From Candidatus Hodarchaeota archaeon (GTDB lineage Archaea; Asgardarchaeota; Heimdallarchaeia; Hodarchaeales; YT1-057), in assembly GCA_016839955.1 (NCBI GenBank), contig JAEOTI010000104.1:1-7441 (forward strand): 7,441 nt of DNA, in the 5' to 3' direction. Both the position numbers and the translations under genes were made by a program. Shown one piece after another: positions 1-6,564 of this stretch (position 1 is the stretch's first letter; each line of letters begins with the position of its first letter). Under the pieces are notes generated by a model. It worked only from the letters and a program-made list of their open reading frames with translations, had not been told where the DNA came from and did no database searches.

Positions 1-478
1 CAAGGTAGAAATCTTCCTCGCTCCGTAATCCTGATGCTTCTTCTAAAATGGGTTTAACGATGAAATCTGTTGTGCCAGGCGCACAAGTTGATTCAATAAT
101 GACTGTAGTGCTTTCTGCAAGGTTCTTACCAACCTGATGACTGACTTCCTTTAAAGAGACGTATTGAGGGATATGATTCTCATCAGTAGGAGTCTGGACG
201 TCGATTAAAATATAATCCATATCCTTGACAATTGAAATATCATCTGTTACTATAAAGGATTTTTTCTCGTTGACAACTCTGTCTATTAATTCAGGGAGTC
301 CAGGTTCATTTTTAATTGGACATTTTCCTTGGTTCAAATATTCTATTTTCCATCCTGATCGTTTGGAACGTCGTTGAATACCCGTGACTCTAAATAAGCC
401 TGTATCGGCCAGTAGTGCAGCGATGGGAATCCCTACGTAACCCATGCCTATTACAGCGACATTTTTGGTCATAATCAT
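1..478 (-). CDS. UDP-N-acetyl-D-glucosamine/mannosamine 6-dehydrogenase, N-terminal part (cut by window edge)
   Basis: The reverse strand carries an open frame of 159 codons that runs off the left edge. It starts at ATG 478-476; a second ATG at 472-470 is also possible, and neither has a clear ribosome binding site. The protein has a Rossmann NAD-binding loop, GMGYVG, at residues 11-16. It also has the family signature TPTD at 96-99 and ESTCAPGTT at 129-137, whose Glu belongs to the active site in this family. Family members oxidise C6 of a UDP-sugar twice with NAD+ to give a uronic acid. The central and C-terminal domains, with the catalytic Cys, lie outside the window; about 37% of a usual 430-residue protein is present. 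The substrate (UDP-ManNAc, UDP-GlcNAc or UDP-glucose) cannot be settled, but the stretch IQRRSKRSGWKIEYLNQGK resembles the N-acetylhexosamine enzymes. It is divergent from the SDR operon, so it probably has its own promoter. Confidence 0.9.
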   Translation of the reverse strand, partial: MIMTKNVAVIGMGYVGIPIAALLADTGLFRVTGIQRRSKRSGWKIEYLNQGKCPIKNEPGLPELIDRVVNEKKSFIVTDDISIVKDMDYILIDVQTPTDENHIPQYVSLKEVSHQVGKNLAESTTVIIESTCAPGTTDFIVKPILEEASGLRSEEDFYL

Positions 479-938
479 CGGATTTAAGCTTTTTTAATCA
501 GATTTAATTAAGTCATTTACTATTAATAAAACTAGTATAGCAACCAAGAAATTCATCATAATGATCTTGATTTGAACCTGTGAAATAATTCAAGCTTAAA
601 ATTCGAAGTAAGCTGGTTATGGATAGATTTAAAGCAAAAAAAACTTCCATTTGATTTCTTGTGTCTTTTAAGAATTAATTAAATTTGAGGATTGTTTGCA
701 AATCAATTTAATAATTTTTTAACCATAGCTCATTGGGATTTTTGTAAATGGGTTATGTCTAGTAAAAAGATCATTGTATTAAAATTTGTGTCAAGCTTGG
801 AAATAATTAATAAAACTGCAAAATTACTTACAAAACAATGCTTAACTACCTTTAATTCAAGTTTAATTGTTATAATTGGGTAATAATATCACTTTAGAAT
901 GTATTTTAAGGCTTAAACGTTCAAATAGAGGTTTTTAG
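479..938. other. 460 bp AT-rich divergent intergenic region
   Basis: This gap separates the divergent dehydrogenase and dehydratase genes. The first 60 bases are about 18% G+C, far below the flanking genes. No convincing protein was found in any frame; one 63-codon open frame (692-883) is compositionally like the spacer. The region must hold two outward promoters. Possible TATA-like boxes are the TTATAATTG at about 871-879, which would place plus-strand transcription near 900, and the minus-strand TTTTATTAATA near 521-532. Both are weak visual matches. No tRNA, long inverted repeat or tandem array was seen. Confidence 0.6.
927..931 (+). promoter_or_regulatory. Ribosome binding site of the 4,6-dehydratase gene
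   Basis: AGAGG, continuing into T (GAGGT), matches the core complementary to the 16S rRNA 3' end. It lies seven bases upstream of ATG 939 and fixes that start. Confidence 0.65.
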
Positions 939-2009
939 ATGGATGAAAAACTTGTCAGCGCGTTAGAAGATAGAACTGTCTTTGTCACGGGTGCTGATGG
1001 CTTCATTGGTTCTCATATGCTTGAAAAGTTACTAGAATGTGGAGCAAAAGTACATGGTTTAATTAGAGCTACTTCATCAGGTATGCTACACAACACTGGT
1101 CATTTAAAAGACAAAGTAACCTTTCATCGCGGAGATTTAGCTGACAAACAAGCAGTTCGTGTGGCTTTAGAACACTTAAAGGATGAAGATGACTGTGTAA
1201 TCTTTCACGTTGGGGCCCAAGCTCATGTTGGGGAATCTTGGGGTCGTCCTTATGAAACAGTTGAAACAAATGTTATGGGAACTCTTAATATTTTACATAA
1301 CATACTTGACCTAGATCTAAACCTCTTTCGAATTGATGTAGCAGGTTCATCAGAAGAATATGGAAATGTACGAGAAGATGTAAGGGAACATTACCATTTC
1401 TTGGAAAATGGTGCCCTATTATTAAATGAAAAATCTCCAATAAACCCTCAAAGTGTCTACGCAACCTCAAAAGTCACACAAGACTTTCTTACGAGAAACT
1501 TCTACAAAGCATATGGAATACCCGGAATTGTTACTAGAATGTTTAATAATTATGGCCCTCGACAAAATCCTCGATTTGTTACAGGTACGATCATTACACA
1601 AGCACTAGAAAAAAATGTTGTTAATTTAGGATATGTTATAGCGAAAAGAGATTTCTGTTTTGTTAAAGACGGAGTAAGAGGACACTTTTATGCCACTCTT
1701 TTTGGAAATCCTGGAGAAACTTATGTATATGGTTACGGGGAAAACGTTTCCATCCTAGAATGGTATAATATGATTATTGGAATTGGAGAACAAGAAGGAT
1801 ATTGGAAAGATGTCACCCTTCATGCTGATACAGAAGGTAGGGGGCGTCTAGGTAAAAGTGAAGTTGAGGAATTACGGGTTGATTTTTCCAAGCTTAGTAA
1901 ATCAACAGGCTGGGCTCCTCAATATGATTGGGATACTGGTTTAAGAGAAACCATTCGTTGGTATGCAGAGAACAGATCAAGATGGAAAGATCTTGTCGAT
2001 TGGCGTTAA
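939..2009 (+). CDS. GDP-mannose 4,6-dehydratase-like extended SDR
   Basis: This 356-residue extended short-chain dehydrogenase probably converts a nucleotide hexose to its 4-keto-6-deoxy form in the cytoplasm, using bound NADP. The Rossmann loop GADGFIG spans residues 18-24. Arg43 with TSSG just after the second strand resembles the NADP-binding segment of GDP-mannose dehydratases. The active-site set is visible as SSEEYG at 137-142 (Ser137 and Glu139 matching the Thr/Glu pair of the family) with Tyr174 and Lys178 of YxxxK. MFNNYGPRQNPRF at 201-213 and the C-terminal RGRLGKSEVEELRVDFSK are also typical. The length is normal. The ATG start is supported by an AGAGG site. It is first in a plus-strand cluster, 50 bp ahead of a fucose-synthase-like gene, which is the classical order for GDP-6-deoxyhexose synthesis. 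Other hexose 4,6-dehydratases (UDP-, CDP- or dTDP-linked) remain possible; the exact nucleotide sugar is inferred. Confidence 0.85.
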   Translation: MDEKLVSALEDRTVFVTGADGFIGSHMLEKLLECGAKVHGLIRATSSGMLHNTGHLKDKVTFHRGDLADKQAVRVALEHLKDEDDCVIFHVGAQAHVGESWGRPYETVETNVMGTLNILHNILDLDLNLFRIDVAGSSEEYGNVREDVREHYHFLENGALLLNEKSPINPQSVYATSKVTQDFLTRNFYKAYGIPGIVTRMFNNYGPRQNPRFVTGTIITQALEKNVVNLGYVIAKRDFCFVKDGVRGHFYATLFGNPGETYVYGYGENVSILEWYNMIIGIGEQEGYWKDVTLHADTEGRGRLGKSEVEELRVDFSKLSKSTGWAPQYDWDTGLRETIRWYAENRSRWKDLVDWR

Positions 2010-2059
2010 ATGAGTCTATTGAAGATTTTATGAACGGAAAAAGTTAGTAGGGAAGAGTC

Positions 2060-2995
2060 GTGAAGATATTACTACTTGGTGCTAAGGGATTCCTTGGTAA
2101 TCAGGTTAGAAAAAAACTCAAGAAATCAAACTTTAATTTTATTCCAGTTTCAGGGAGTACAAAGCTAGATCTTAGAGATCGAGATCAATTTGAATCCTTA
2201 ATGGACGATATTGAACCTATTAACGTGATAATTAATTGTGCAGCATATACAGGTGGAATAAAGTTTGGACTTGAATATCCTGCTGATGTATTCACAAATA
2301 ACATGTTAATAAACATAAATATGTTCGATTTGGCTCGTAATAAAAAAGTAAAAAGAATTATTAATCCGATATCTAATTGTACTTATCCTCGTAATGCTAG
2401 AATTTTGAAAGAAGAGGAATGGTGGAATGGAGATCTTGATGAATCTGCATTATCCTTTGGTACAGTAAGAAAAGCCAACTGGGTTCAAAGTTGGGCATTT
2501 AAGCGCCAATATGGAGTAAATACGATTAATCTAATATTTCCCAACATGTTTGGGCCTGGAGACCACTTTGATTCGATAAAATCTCATGCGCTAGGAAGTT
2601 TCGTTCATAAGTTCATACAAGCTAAAATAAATAATGAGAATTCAGTCACTATTTGGGGAACAGGAACACCTGTGAGAGAATGGCTTTATGTGGAAGATGC
2701 AGCAGAGATAATCGTCAGATCAGTGACAGTAAACCCATTTATAGAACCTGTTAATGTAGGAATTGGAGAAGGAATTTCAATTATAGAATTAGCGAAGCTT
2801 ATCAAGAAGATCGTTTGTTATGAAGGGAATATAGAGTTGGATCGATCGAGACCAGATGGAGCACCTCACAAAATTATGGACAATTCTAGAATGTTAAACA
2901 AATATAATGGCTGGACACCTCCAACAAGTCTCAGAGAGGGCCTTAAAAAAACTGTTGAGTGGTATTTTAAACATAATATCCAACAAGAATCATGA
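2060..2995 (+). CDS. GDP-L-fucose synthase-like SDR with altered YxxxK motif
   Basis: This 311-residue extended SDR resembles GDP-L-fucose synthase (epimerase/reductase). It starts at GTG 2060; an in-frame TAG at 2048-2050 rules out a longer protein, and MKILLLGAKGFLG is a canonical SDR start with GxxGxxG at residues 7-13. Other family marks are AAYTGGI at 61-67, SNCTYP at 105-110, FGPGDHFD at 164-171, REWLYVED at 206-213 and RPDG at 264-267. Ser105, Cys107 and His176 line up with the Ser, Cys and His used by the E. coli enzyme. The catalytic Tyr and Lys do not: by hand alignment they are Phe133 and Arg137, with Lys138 one residue on. It probably acts after the upstream dehydratase, and its TGA overlaps the ATG of the cupin gene (ATGA). 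The product could be a fucose-type or other deoxy sugar, or the protein may not perform the usual chemistry. Confidence 0.82.
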   Translation: MKILLLGAKGFLGNQVRKKLKKSNFNFIPVSGSTKLDLRDRDQFESLMDDIEPINVIINCAAYTGGIKFGLEYPADVFTNNMLININMFDLARNKKVKRIINPISNCTYPRNARILKEEEWWNGDLDESALSFGTVRKANWVQSWAFKRQYGVNTINLIFPNMFGPGDHFDSIKSHALGSFVHKFIQAKINNENSVTIWGTGTPVREWLYVEDAAEIIVRSVTVNPFIEPVNVGIGEGISIIELAKLIKKIVCYEGNIELDRSRPDGAPHKIMDNSRMLNKYNGWTPPTSLREGLKKTVEWYFKHNIQQES

Positions 2996-3447
2996 GGAAG
3001 CAAGAAAAACGAATTGGCTACATTTTAAAGGATTTTGAAACGGAAATGGAAATTCTTGAAATAAAACATAACAATACTCGCTTGGCAATATACATTGGCA
3101 GGAAGTGGGACGATGGACTTCATTTCTTTTCTGAAGATAATGATTTTCAACAGGTTGGAGTTTGGTGTTATAACAAGGGTAAAAGATTACTCCCACATAA
3201 GCATATCAAAGCAGAGAGAAAAATAGACCGAACACAGGAAGTAATATTCGTCCGAAACGGTAAGGTTCGTGTTGAAATCTTTGGATTGGATGGTAAACTT
3301 GTCGAAAATCATATTTTAGAAAAAAATGACACTATGATTTTTCTGGCTGGAGGACATGGATACGAAATCTTAGAAAACAACACACAAGTGCTGGAAGTTA
3401 AAAATGGTCCATATCTGGGATCTGAAAAGGATCGTGTAAGAATTTAA
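2992..3447 (+). CDS. Small single-domain cupin, sugar-biosynthesis associated
   Basis: This 151-residue soluble protein has a cupin core at about residues 55-135. The first cupin motif is present in stretched form: His69 and His71 (HKH), then Glu83, then Gly90, with 11 residues between the second His and the Glu instead of the usual three or four. The second motif contributes His122 in LAGGHGYE. These four residues could bind a metal. The tail EVKNGPYLGSEKDRVRI is a conserved-looking end. Its ATG lies inside the stop of the fucose-synthase-like gene (ATGA overlap), which points to translational coupling and probably to a shared substrate. Small cupins in such clusters include sugar isomerases and epimerases as well as proteins with no assigned reaction, so the activity here is unknown. 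The fold assignment is firm; the function is not. Confidence 0.72.
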   Translation: MRKQEKRIGYILKDFETEMEILEIKHNNTRLAIYIGRKWDDGLHFFSEDNDFQQVGVWCYNKGKRLLPHKHIKAERKIDRTQEVIFVRNGKVRVEIFGLDGKLVENHILEKNDTMIFLAGGHGYEILENNTQVLEVKNGPYLGSEKDRVRI

Positions 3448-3545
3448 TACCTTGAGAACTGTTCAAATCTCCTTCTATGCTAATATAATTTCAATGATTC
3501 TATGGAGAACTAAGTAATAGGTCCAGCTTTTCAGAAGAAAAGAAC
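3448..3545 (+). promoter_or_regulatory. 98 bp gap with a candidate TATA-like promoter for the deacetylase
   Basis: The gap is long compared with the overlap just upstream, so the deacetylase may have its own promoter. TGCTAATATAA at 3478-3488 is a TATA-like element 57 bases before the ATG. The same 11 bases recur at 6337-6347 in the gap ahead of the glycosyltransferase. No strong ribosome binding site or terminator is visible. This is a visual match only. Confidence 0.3.
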
Positions 3546-4436
3546 ATGGCTAATCTCAATTTGTCTATTGGATTTGATGTTGAACGACCACACGGTCAAT
3601 TTGCTGAAACAAAAGACGCAAGAAAAGTAAGAAAAACGCAAATAGCGTTTATTCGAAAACTCATTGGAATGTTAGACGATTATGAGGTTCCACGAACATT
3701 TTTCATACTGGGAAATTATTTAGAGAAGTGTTTAGCAGATTTTTCCAAGAAAGAACTCCAAGAGGTCTTTAATAAAAATAATCTTTATAATGAAATCCAA
3801 CAACATAGTCATTCTCATAACATGATTAGAGTTATTGAAGATAGACCTATAAAGAAAATTGTGACACCAGAAGAATTCGGAAAAGATTTACAAAAAGCAA
3901 ATGATTTTATTAAAGAAATTCTAGAGATTACTCCATATGGACTAAGAATACCCTTTGGATATCACCAGGATTTGTCAGATATACCCTCTTTGCTGCTGGA
4001 ATTGGATAAATTAGATTTTTTATATGTTTCATCTGATTTAAGGAGTGTACACTCACTTGAAGCACCCTTAACATTAAAAAGACAACCACATAGATATCAT
4101 CAAACAGGTTTCCCGAATATCGTTGAAATTCCCTCACACGGATGGCAAGATGCCATTTTTACTCGTGAAATGGCCTTGAAATTCTTAGGAAGAAATCCCA
4201 TTTCAGATCCCAAGAAAATATTTTCACATTACAACGGCTTACTTGAGAAAGCATTGGAAATATCTAGAAAAGAGCGACCTTTTTTTATTTCACTTTGTTT
4301 ACATCCATGGGCGATGATGGAGTATGATCGAAATCTGAAAATTCTTAAAAAATTGATTAATTCCTCTAGAATGAAAAATATTAAAACAATTTCTTATGGT
4401 ACTATAGCAAAAATGTTGGTTAAAAATCGTTTTTGA
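3546..4436 (+). CDS. NodB-homology (CE4) polysaccharide deacetylase, cytoplasmic
   Basis: This 296-residue enzyme of the CE4 metal-dependent deacetylase fold would remove an N-acyl (acetyl or formyl) group from a sugar. The family motifs appear in order. SIGFDVE at residues 7-13 holds the motif 1 aspartate. HSHSH at 87-91 gives the HxxxH metal pair. LRIPFGY at 133-139 is the motif 3 Arg-Pro element, SSDLRS at 162-167 holds a later Asp, and LHPW at 252-255 is the final motif His. There is no signal peptide or membrane helix, unlike deacetylases that act on walls or exported polymers. It should therefore act on a cytoplasmic or inner-leaflet substrate, as ArnD does in bacteria. It ends a run of plus-strand sugar genes and converges on the methyltransferase/membrane-protein operon. 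The start is the first ATG in frame, without a clear ribosome binding site. The family is secure; the substrate is inferred. Confidence 0.85.
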   Translation: MANLNLSIGFDVERPHGQFAETKDARKVRKTQIAFIRKLIGMLDDYEVPRTFFILGNYLEKCLADFSKKELQEVFNKNNLYNEIQQHSHSHNMIRVIEDRPIKKIVTPEEFGKDLQKANDFIKEILEITPYGLRIPFGYHQDLSDIPSLLLELDKLDFLYVSSDLRSVHSLEAPLTLKRQPHRYHQTGFPNIVEIPSHGWQDAIFTREMALKFLGRNPISDPKKIFSHYNGLLEKALEISRKERPFFISLCLHPWAMMEYDRNLKILKKLINSSRMKNIKTISYGTIAKMLVKNRF

Positions 4437-4560
4437 TTAATTAAAGTAATATTAATCTCTTTGTACTTCTCAGATGAACTTCATACTCACTATTTATTAA
4501 ATCAATACACCTTATTTTTTAAAATCAGCTAAGAAGTTGTTTCCTTTAAGTAACGATAGT
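4437..4560. other. Convergent intergenic region with oligo-T tract
   Basis: This 124 bp AT-rich spacer lies between two converging transcription units and must terminate both. T6 at 4515-4520 followed by A4 could act as an archaeal oligo-T terminator for the deacetylase transcript, 79 bases after its stop. No GC-rich stem-loop of the bacterial type is present, and no clear T-tract was seen for the opposite strand. Confidence 0.3.
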
Positions 4561-4983
4561 TTACACTTCTTCTCTGGAAAGGTTATAACTCTTGCTAGTA
4601 TAAACAAGGATAATCCCGAGTGAGATCGCACAAATGCCCAAAACATCGATAAAAGTGAACAATTCATTAAAAATAGAGAAACTAAAAATGAAAGCAATAA
4701 CAACCGATATTGATAGGAAAAGACCTTGAGTAAGGCCAAAGGGATTCTTTGCATAAACATACCCCATGATGAGTTTAGAAGCGATTACGAATGCAAAAGC
4801 AGCAATTATAGGGATATTTGAAACAAATAAGACCCAAAAATCACTCTGAAAGATACTTAATAGCGTACTTCCCAATTCATAATTTCCCATTTTCAATAAA
4901 ACATCCCCAATGCAATATGTGAGAATCCCGAAAGTAATAGGTATCCATAGACTCCAGATTCGTTGCTTCTTATGAAAAATCAA
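4561..4983 (-). CDS. Small four-helix EamA/SMR-type membrane protein (flippase-subunit-like), second of pair
   Basis: This 140-residue, very hydrophobic protein has four predicted membrane segments at about residues 12-31, 49-72, 84-106 and 110-128. The first segment ends in IGDVLLK with a buried acidic Asp27. A KNPFG loop (79-83) precedes helix 3, and helix 4 has the GICAISLGIILVY pattern of EamA/SMR transporters. The same features occur in the gene just upstream (IGEV, NPFS, GIILIATGIVLV), so the two look like paralogous halves of a heterodimer, as with ArnE/ArnF. The start is TTG 4983-4981, three bases after the stop of its partner. A good GGTGAT site seven bases upstream supports it, and the next plausible Met lies after the first helix. 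Export or flipping of a lipid-linked sugar is inferred from context; a drug or small-molecule exporter is the alternative. Confidence 0.75.
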   Translation of the reverse strand: MIFHKKQRIWSLWIPITFGILTYCIGDVLLKMGNYELGSTLLSIFQSDFWVLFVSNIPIIAAFAFVIASKLIMGYVYAKNPFGLTQGLFLSISVVIAFIFSFSIFNELFTFIDVLGICAISLGIILVYTSKSYNLSREEV

Positions 4984-4986
4984 TAC

Positions 4987-5364
4987 TTATATCACCAATA
5001 CTATTCCTGTTGCAATTAATATAATACCAACAAGTTGATAAGAAGAAATTTGTTCCTGAAAGAAGATTTTTCCTAAGATAATCGAGAAAATTGCAATAGC
5101 TCCCAGAAATAATGCAGTTGTACTTGAAAATGGATTTGAACCCAAAAAAATCCCATAAATAATTTTTATGATTAGTGAAATTCCGAAAGAGAATCCAATA
5201 ACAATCATAGGGAAAATTAGCTTTTGAAAACCAAGAGATTCTGAGTTCTGTTTTTTTTTCGTTAGTGGCATAGTTCCTTTTTTATAGATAACTTCCCCTA
5301 TTGTGTGAACAATTGCCAAGCCAAGAATGGAAATCAAGTATAATATTAATCCGAAATCAAACAC
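4987..5364 (-). CDS. Small four-helix EamA/SMR-type membrane protein (flippase-subunit-like), first of pair
   Basis: This 125-residue membrane protein has four hydrophobic segments at about residues 4-27, 50-73, 82-103 and 107-125. Between helices 1 and 2 there is a basic cytoplasmic-looking loop (KKGTMPLTKKK). IGEV at 22-25 puts Glu24 in helix 1, and SNPFS at 76-80 precedes helix 3. The EmrE transport Glu14 does not align with an acidic residue; instead both members of the pair have an acidic residue four positions later (Glu24 here, Asp27 in the partner). The start is taken as GTG 5364-5362, because an in-frame TGA lies three codons upstream and there is no earlier ATG; an ATT start is possible. 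It sits 38 bp after the methyltransferase and 3 bp before its partner, so the three are probably one operon. Lipid-linked sugar translocation is inferred from the paired arrangement and glycan context. Confidence 0.75.
   Translation of the reverse strand: MFDFGLILYLISILGLAIVHTIGEVIYKKGTMPLTKKKQNSESLGFQKLIFPMIVIGFSFGISLIIKIIYGIFLGSNPFSSTTALFLGAIAIFSIILGKIFFQEQISSYQLVGIILIATGIVLVI
4991..4996 (-). promoter_or_regulatory. Ribosome binding site fixing the TTG start
   Basis: Read on the minus strand this is GGTGAT, complementary to the 16S rRNA tail. It lies seven bases before TTG 4983 and inside the last codons of the upstream gene. It is the main reason to accept the TTG start. Confidence 0.6.
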
Positions 5365-5402
5365 AATGATTCACATCATATTTCCCGTTAATGAAGAATT
5401 AG

Positions 5403-5999
5403 CTAAGTTTTTTTATTGTAAGATAAGGTCCAGACTTCAATCAATCCAATCTTGTTCAATCTTGGATAATGATATTCCAATTGAATTACTTTCAAATCAT
5501 TTTTCTGAAGATGATTTTTTACAATTTTATTAGGAAATCTGTAATGAGGTCCCTCTGGCATTTTCAGTTTAACTTTTTCAAAAAGGAGAAACAAGGGTTC
5601 ATAAATAGGATTAGCAAAGATGAGAATCAAAATTCCACCCTCTTTCAAACATCTTTTCATTTCAATAATGTATGTGTCTAAATCAGTTATAGCTTGGATT
5701 ACATCAACGGAATAAACGATATCAAATTGTCTTGATGGAATATAGTTACTCCAGTTAAGTGTAGGATACTTAGAGCGAGCAATATCGATCATTTCAGAGG
5801 AGGGGTCATAACCGACTCCATCCGCAGGATTAAGATGTGATAGAAGATCACCTGTCCCACATCCGAAATCTATGATACTGAAGGTCGAAGGAATCCTCTC
5901 TCGCAATATATCCTTTAATTTATTATAATACCGCGTATTTCGTTTTTTCCACCAATCATATTCCTTTGCTATTAAATCAAAATGCGTTTCAGTCATCAT
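5403..5999 (-). CDS. Class I SAM-dependent methyltransferase
   Basis: This 198-residue soluble methyltransferase has a Rossmann-like core. Motif I, IDFGCGTG, is at residues 43-50. The acidic residue expected to hold the SAM ribose is Asp65 in GYDPSSEMI. FDIVYSVDVIQAI at 92-104 is the strand 4 motif, and LKEGGILIL at 118-126 is the usual motif before strand 5. The C-terminal third (MPEGPHYRFPN) probably forms the substrate pocket, but the acceptor cannot be read from the sequence. It leads the minus-strand operon with the two small membrane proteins, so it may methylate the sugar or lipid that they move. Two ATG codons lie in tandem (5999 and 5996); the first is used here and no strong ribosome binding site separates them. 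Class assignment is secure; the acceptor is unknown. Confidence 0.85.
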   Translation of the reverse strand: MMTETHFDLIAKEYDWWKKRNTRYYNKLKDILRERIPSTFSIIDFGCGTGDLLSHLNPADGVGYDPSSEMIDIARSKYPTLNWSNYIPSRQFDIVYSVDVIQAITDLDTYIIEMKRCLKEGGILILIFANPIYEPLFLLFEKVKLKMPEGPHYRFPNKIVKNHLQKNDLKVIQLEYHYPRLNKIGLIEVWTLSYNKKT

Positions 6000-6564
6000 T
6001 TTACCATTTTTTTAAAAATTAAAATGTATTTTGTATGGATTTGATAGTAGAATTACCTAATTTGAAAATATAGAGGTATTCTCATAGAAAGTTAAAGGAA
6101 TGACAGGAAACCTTCTAGTAAGAAATAGTACTGTTTTTAAGAATCATAATGAAGACCAATTTTTTTAAAAACTCGTAGCATTAATGGATCCTTCTAAAAT
6201 TCATATTAGTACAGAAAAAAGCAATAGATCAACAGATGTCTGGATCCCATTTTTTCACAAGAAAAATCACTGAAAAATTCATTTTAAGAGTTGTTTCCTA
6301 TTTTAGAAATTTGTTTTGGTGATTTTAACAGGTAATTGCTAATATAAAGAGTAAGGTGACACCCTTTAATCATTCTAACAATTTTCATTTTCATTAAAAC
6401 CCAAAAAAATATATTATAAGAGCTAGTAAATAGTGTTAATAAAGGTAAATTTTCAAATGAATACGTCAATATTATAAGAATCAGTTTCTTTCCTGCTTTT
6501 ACTTTTTGGGAAAGAGTAAATAGATTTTCTCATACTTAAATTAAGAACTGAATTAGTGATAAAG
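6000..6564. other. 565 bp AT-rich divergent intergenic region
   Basis: The gap between the divergent methyltransferase and glycosyltransferase genes is about 20% G+C in the lines counted. Short open frames exist (for example 6284-6469 on the minus strand and 6184-6273 on the plus strand), but none shows a recognisable motif, and codon use is not gene-like. No tRNA, CRISPR or IS end was seen. TATA-like elements for the glycosyltransferase are described separately. The gap is large for a compact genome and could hide a decayed gene or an untranslated RNA, but nothing in the sequence proves either. Confidence 0.5.
6337..6479 (+). promoter_or_regulatory. Cluster of TATA-like elements upstream of the GT2 gene
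   Basis: Three AT-rich boxes precede the glycosyltransferase. They are TGCTAATATAA at 6337-6347, which also occurs before the deacetylase, and two copies of ATATTATAAGA at 6411-6421 and 6469-6479, spaced 58 bases apart. The first copy is extended by an A-rich run on its left. Any of them could be the archaeal TATA box. In such AT-rich sequence chance matches are common, so confidence is low. Confidence 0.25.

Noticed and set aside
554..564. ATCATAATGAT palindrome as an operator
   Set aside because: An 11-base palindrome in 20% G+C sequence is expected by chance and has no second copy nearby.
692..883. 63-codon open frame on the plus strand in the first gap
   Set aside because: It has no ATG start, motif or ribosome binding site, and its composition matches the AT-rich spacer.
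4512..4760. 82-codon minus-strand frame overlapping the end of the second small membrane protein
   Set aside because: It is an alternative frame of a gene with clear helix pattern and ribosome binding site; its leucine-rich look comes from the same T-rich DNA.
6184..6273. 29-codon ATG frame on the plus strand ending in TGA
   Set aside because: It is too short, has no upstream site and no recognisable motif.
6284..6469. 61-codon open frame on the minus strand with a hydrophobic middle
   Set aside because: Hydrophobicity is expected from T-rich sequence; no family motif, no adjacent ribosome binding site and no extension into a longer broken gene were found.
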